DNA of 64,000 nt from positions 465,001-529,000 of the forward strand of contig SEMN01000175.1 of NCBI GenBank assembly GCA_005408345.1, written 5' to 3'. The stretch is from Macquaria australasica (lineage: Eukaryota; Chordata; Actinopteri; Centrarchiformes; Percichthyidae). This document shows, one piece after another, positions 61,901 to 64,000 of the stretch. Made by a program: the position numbers and the translations under genes. The notes below the pieces were generated by a model that saw nothing but the letters and a program-made list of their open reading frames with translations, was not told where the DNA came from and did no database searches. Each line of letters starts with the position of its first letter. Within the stretch, counting starts at the first letter, position 1.

Positions 61901-62979
61901 GAACTATTTCAGTTTCTGACTACTTCATTCAAACAATAATCACAAAAAAAAAAACCCCACCCTTTCTTATATGGTGATGTTGTTTGTAAATACTCAAGTT
62001 CTATACCAATATTATTGATCCTGATTAAACATGACTGCTGCACTTTTTGCATTGGACCAATTTCATCTATTGTTTTGCAAATGATTCTTATATCTGCAGA
62101 GGTGAGAAATCAAGCAGAGAAAGAAAGTGTGCACTCACCAGTTTAATAGCTACATACTCGTTGGTGTAGAGATTTTTACCTAAAATACGACAGAAAAGGA
62201 AAAGCATACATTAGATGGCTTTTAGTTCACCAAAGTAGCTACGCTACTTAAGGCTTTACAACAGGTTCACTATGAAAATATACATTTCCTGCAAACTTTG
62301 AGAGGTCCATATATAAAAAGGTCTATGACAGAAAATGATCCAATCATGTTGCTTTTTTTCCAGCTCTACAGTGAATATACACTCAGCAGCCAGGTACATC
62401 TAACTAAAGATAATGCAGTCGAATACAACAGCCCTGCAAAAACAACTTACCTTCATGAAAGTTATAATGTTCAGTTTTTATTTAATTGTTTTGAGAGGTT
62501 TGGTTTGGTTTAATGTACTGTCATTTATGAGGCTGTACTGATGAATTGTATTGCGTTATACTGATAGGATGTTTCCAGTTTTTTAGTCTGCCCTGATTCA
62601 TATAAATGAGATGGACAAAATATTATGAAGGGTCATGAAGGTACAGTTGATTTCTTGTGTGTAATATACTGTAAACTGAGTGTAGTTACACATAGAACCA
62701 TTAAGAACTGCTATAAAAACTTCCAAATTCACTTTGTTAATTATTCTGTTGCGTCTTGAACCATTTAATACAACAATTCAGACTCAACTTACCAAGCTTC
62801 AATTCACCAAAGTTTCCACAGCCGATCTTCTTGCCCACACGAAAATTTGGCCCCACCATGAGAACCCCAGAGGAGCTGGAGGAGCCAGATGGTCGCGACG
62901 AGTGTCCGCTGCGGCTTCCCTGGGAAACTTTAGTGGCCCTGGCGGGCCGCTCGCCATATTTATCTCTCTGTTGATCCAT
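38214..62979 (-). CDS. csnk1g1: Casein kinase I isoform gamma-1
   Basis: A Ser/Thr kinase of the CK1 family, membrane-anchored, acting in Wnt co-receptor phosphorylation and trafficking. Core exons in transcript order: 62793-62979, 62139-62179, 60657-60726, 51712-51863, 48858-49092, 48642-48727, 48174-48258, 47828-47976, 47352-47459, 42599-42705, 38214-38268 (stop). Phases join, giving 424 aa. Motifs: glycine loop IGCGNFGEL (52-60), ATP-binding Lys75 in VAIKL, catalytic loop YRDVKPEN (164-171), DFG (189-191), and CK1-type [11 protein letters not shown]. The C-terminus [17 protein letters not shown] is a cysteine cluster plus basic run typical of the palmitoylated gamma subfamily. It resembles the gamma-1 tail more than gamma-2 or gamma-3. 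Two optional in-frame exons (46012-46122, 39238-39261) are listed separately. The gene is in tandem with rps17. Confidence 0.97.
39238..39261 (-). CDS. csnk1g1: csnk1g1 24-nt alternative microexon
   Basis: CTTCTGTAG acceptor, 24 nt, GTGAGTC donor. Exon 10 ends in AA of a split codon and the last exon starts with G. Inserting 24 nt keeps the frame and changes K-CCCFF to [14 protein letters not shown]. It adds a cysteine and hydrophobic residues just before the palmitoylation cluster. Perfect splice sites and phase support it; usage is unknown. Confidence 0.75.
39262..42598 (-). other. csnk1g1 intron upstream of the microexon
   Basis: Mostly unremarkable AT-rich sequence. It holds a near-perfect palindrome at 41289-41317 and a purine-rich stretch at 42500-42555 next to the exon 10 donor. 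No gene seen. Confidence 0.5.
41289..41317. repeat. Perfect palindrome with 14-bp arms
   Basis: CTCATACTTAACTC (41289-41302) and GAGTTAAGTATGAG (41304-41317) are exact reverse complements around a single A. Confidence 0.9.
43560..43870 (-). repeat. Dispersed repeat family R43, copy 1 (inverted relative to copy 2)
   Basis: Its reverse complement shares CTACCTCC..CACGTG near one end and the CAACTT..CTCCACA...TTTCAACATGAATGG block near the other with 44880-45130. Both lie in the csnk1g1 intron between exons 46012-46122 and 42599-42705. Confidence 0.5.
44880..45130 (+). repeat. Dispersed repeat family R43, copy 2
   Basis: Starts CTACCTCTGTTGATCACGTG and ends TTTTCAACATGAATGGCAGT. It is a diverged, opposite-orientation partner of 43560-43870. 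Confidence 0.5.
46012..46122 (-). CDS. csnk1g1: csnk1g1 111-nt cassette exon
   Basis: Bounded by CTGAGCAG and GTACACAC, phase 0 on both sides, so it can be included or skipped. It encodes 37 residues: [17 protein letters not shown], then [17 protein letters not shown] and SVQ. The residues fit between ...PPIRNQ and VVSSTNGEL. To my recollection, long CK1 gamma isoforms in mammals carry a similar segment. Inclusion would give a 461-aa protein, or 469 with the microexon. Confidence 0.85.
47525..47800 (+). repeat. AACTAAT-type dispersed repeat, copy 5
   Basis: Begins ATAGAGCTGAAACAATTAGT and CGATTAATCGATC, ending AATCGTTAGATGCAGCCCTA. It lies directly before exon 47828-47976 on the + strand, in a csnk1g1 intron. 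Confidence 0.7.
49299..49721. mobile_element. MITE-like element between TTAA sites
   Basis: Bounded by TTAA at 49295-49298 and 49722-49725. The left end reads AAAGGGGCAATCC and the right end, reverse complemented, AAAGGGTTACTCC. The left body (CCATCAATTTTACACATGAA) is a sequence I associate with a frequent teleost repeat. No coding content. It lies in the csnk1g1 intron between exons 4 and 5. Confidence 0.5.
49815..50000 (+). repeat. AACTAAT-type dispersed repeat, copy 6 (partial)
   Basis: AAGGCTGCGACTAATGATTA and TTTTCATTAT at the start, and TTGATTAACCAATAATTCAT near the end. The middle is mostly deleted. Confidence 0.65.
50898..51031 (-). mobile_element. tRNA-derived SINE with a 16-bp target-site duplication
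   Basis: The - strand reads GCACCTTGGTAGCCAAATGG (box A region), GTTACGGAGCATGCCACATG, then GACCTTTGTGGCATGTCATA and a CCCCTCTCTCTCCCCTGTTT body. The box B region is shortened, about 15 bp lost from the usual GGTTCGATTCC part. TCCTTTGCCATGTTAA occurs at 50882-50897 and exactly again at 51032-51047, which I read as the target-site duplication. Confidence 0.8.
51310..51540 (+). repeat. Dispersed repeat family R14, copy 2
   Basis: Partner of 14695-15330. It is shorter, missing the middle segment. It is followed by a T20 tract at 51541-51560 and lies just outside exon 51712-51863 of csnk1g1. Confidence 0.6.
52891..52920. repeat. Poly(A) tract of 30 bp
   Basis: An uninterrupted A30 with no recognisable retro-copied body on either side. 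Probably a simple expansion or the tail of a very old insertion. Confidence 0.9.
53510..54025 (+). mobile_element. PIF/Harbinger-like non-autonomous element with a MADF-type exon
   Basis: A 516-bp element between TAA duplications (53507-53509 and 54026-54028). The ends are inverted: left GGGCCTGTGACCATAGTG, right (reverse complemented) AGGCCTGTGTCCACATAG. Inside, 53668-53809 follows an ATTTTAG acceptor and precedes a GTGAGT donor. It reads [20 protein letters not shown], then [20 protein letters not shown] and GRKMHVAG, which looks like the start of a MADF (Myb/SANT-like) domain (DxxLIxAVxxxPxLYD..YRD..K...W..I). No transposase is present. TWA target duplications and a Myb/MADF partner gene are both Harbinger traits. 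Confidence 0.7.
56010..56240 (+). repeat. Conserved teleost dispersed repeat (GGAGTTTGCATGTTCTCC type)
   Basis: Contains TGTGTGGAGTTTGCATGTTC, CCTACAGTCCAAAGAAAAGC, AGGTTAGGTGAATTCGTGAC and a CCTATCCCGGGTGTAACCCA end. This ordered set of blocks recurs across fish genomes. A short TATATACACAGTATGTACTG palindromic insertion interrupts it near 56152. The class is uncertain. Confidence 0.65.
56690..56960 (+). repeat. Probable DNA-transposon-derived repeat (CCCGAATCG type)
   Basis: Starts CTAGGGGTGACCCCGAATCG followed by GACGATTCGAGCCCGATTCG, a signature of a fish non-autonomous repeat. The later part (CGGACCCAGACGCCGTCCTA) is GC-rich compared with its surroundings. Ends are not defined. Confidence 0.4.
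60727..62138 (-). other. csnk1g1 intron between exons 2 and 3
   Basis: No gene or complete repeat seen. Simple A/T tracts only. Confidence 0.5.
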
Positions 62980-63223
62980 GGTGTGCGCAGCACAGGTCAG
63001 CGGGAGCCTGGAGTGATGTACAAAAAGGCCTCCTGGGCCGGGCCCACCACAGCCACAGCCCTGGTCACTGACAGTGCCTGGATGGCACAGTCACTCTCAT
63101 GAGACAAAACCTGGTACCGCTAACCGACACTCCTCCCCCTCCTCACCCCGTGACCTCTAACAGTTGTTGAGCAGGCTGATCTCTTGCCTCAACATTTGTC
63201 ACAGGAAGGAGAAGGTGGAAGAC
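62980..63223 (-). other. csnk1g1: csnk1g1 5'UTR part of the first coding exon
   Basis: Upstream of the ATG the exon appears to run back to a TTTGTTGCAG acceptor, giving an exon of 62793-63223. At least one non-coding first exon must therefore lie beyond 63223, probably outside the window. Confidence 0.6.
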
Positions 63224-64000
63224 CTGCAACAAACACAACACAGGACAAAGGGAAAAGACATTAACTTTCAACAGAGAGCAGCACATGGATCATGGTAATG
63301 TGGTTCTAAAGAGTTGTCCCCCATGTTAATCTGATAAAATACCACAAAAATAATTTGGGTTTAAAGACTCAACTACAACATGTAGGCTGATAATTTTTCA
63401 ATGAGCTGCTTCTTTAACAAAAAGCTGAAACTGTACAAATATCTTATTCGCTCTTACAAGCATAAAAACACTAACCACAAAATGATGACACTATAAATAA
63501 CATTTAAATTACAATTCCACTTGAAAGGATCTGATATTGCCATAATCATGTTGATAATCAAAGCTACCGCGGCCTCACGAAAACACTGGAATTACAGATT
63601 GTAAATGTCAATTTAAAGAAATTCCACACTGAGGACATCTCAGCTACTTTAAACTTTTAAATACATGCCTTCCTGCCTCGAGAATTGAATAGGCTCAACA
63701 CAACAAAGTAGAATAAACCAGAAATTGGAATTGAATTGGAGCTGAAAATATTTAATAATGATCAAGTGCTTTGGTTAAGGGCAATGGCAAACGTAAGGCA
63801 GGCGTTATTAAGTTTCACCACTGTTACAGTATGTGAAAAAAGGTGCAGTAAAATCTGAAAAAAAAAAAAAGAGCTGCACATCCCAGCAGACTTCAGTTGG
63901 GGGGGAAAATCATGCACTGCACACACAGAGAGATGTTTGATTTCAAGAATTGAGGAAAAAGCTCTATTTGCTTATGTTAACTCCTACAAAATGTTTCCAG
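63224..64000 (-). other. csnk1g1 upstream intron sequence
   Basis: Inferred to be intronic because the exon at 62793-63223 begins with a splice acceptor. No feature seen apart from short A and G tracts. Confidence 0.45.

Noticed and set aside
1..64000. CRISPR arrays, operons, insertion sequences or phage-type systems
   Set aside because: The window is clearly vertebrate nuclear DNA. No regularly spaced direct repeats, compact gene strings or bacterial signals are present.

Overview
This is nuclear DNA from a ray-finned fish, most likely a percomorph teleost. It is AT-rich, has intron-split vertebrate genes with GT-AG junctions, and carries many teleost-type dispersed repeats. Three conserved genes can be rebuilt exon by exon with intact reading frames. 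They are cpeb1 (+ strand, 12 coding exons, about 573 aa), rps17 (- strand, 5 exons, 134 aa) and csnk1g1 (- strand, 11 core coding exons giving 424 aa, plus a 111-nt cassette exon and a 24-nt microexon). The far left holds the last two exons of a fourth + strand gene that I could not identify.

Layout: 1-2525 is the 3' end of the unidentified gene. 2600-9460 is intergenic and repeat-rich, with an internally deleted LINE that still has a 493-codon open frame and a fragment of another LINE. 9464-23815 is cpeb1. 23820-27300 is intergenic and holds a decayed R2-type LINE on the - strand. 27327-32712 is rps17, convergent with cpeb1; a TTAA-flanked 755-bp foldback element sits in its last intron and a LINE tail in another. 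32713-38213 is mostly intergenic sequence and the probable long 3'UTR of csnk1g1. 38214-63223 is csnk1g1, whose large introns contain a Harbinger-like element with a MADF-type exon, a tRNA-derived SINE with a clean 16-bp target duplication, MITE-like elements and other repeats. 63224-64000 lies further upstream in csnk1g1.

The genes do not form an operon or pathway. Cpeb1 controls poly(A) tails and translation of CPE-containing mRNAs, Rps17 is a 40S ribosomal protein, and Csnk1g1 is a membrane-anchored casein kinase 1. The link between them is chromosomal: human CPEB1 and RPS17 are neighbours on 15q25, while CSNK1G1 lies elsewhere on 15q.

I found no credible new multi-gene system. The most distinctive items are the csnk1g1 microexon beside its palmitoylation cysteines, the Harbinger-like element with a coding exon, the large foldback inside rps17, and the unidentified gene end at the left edge.
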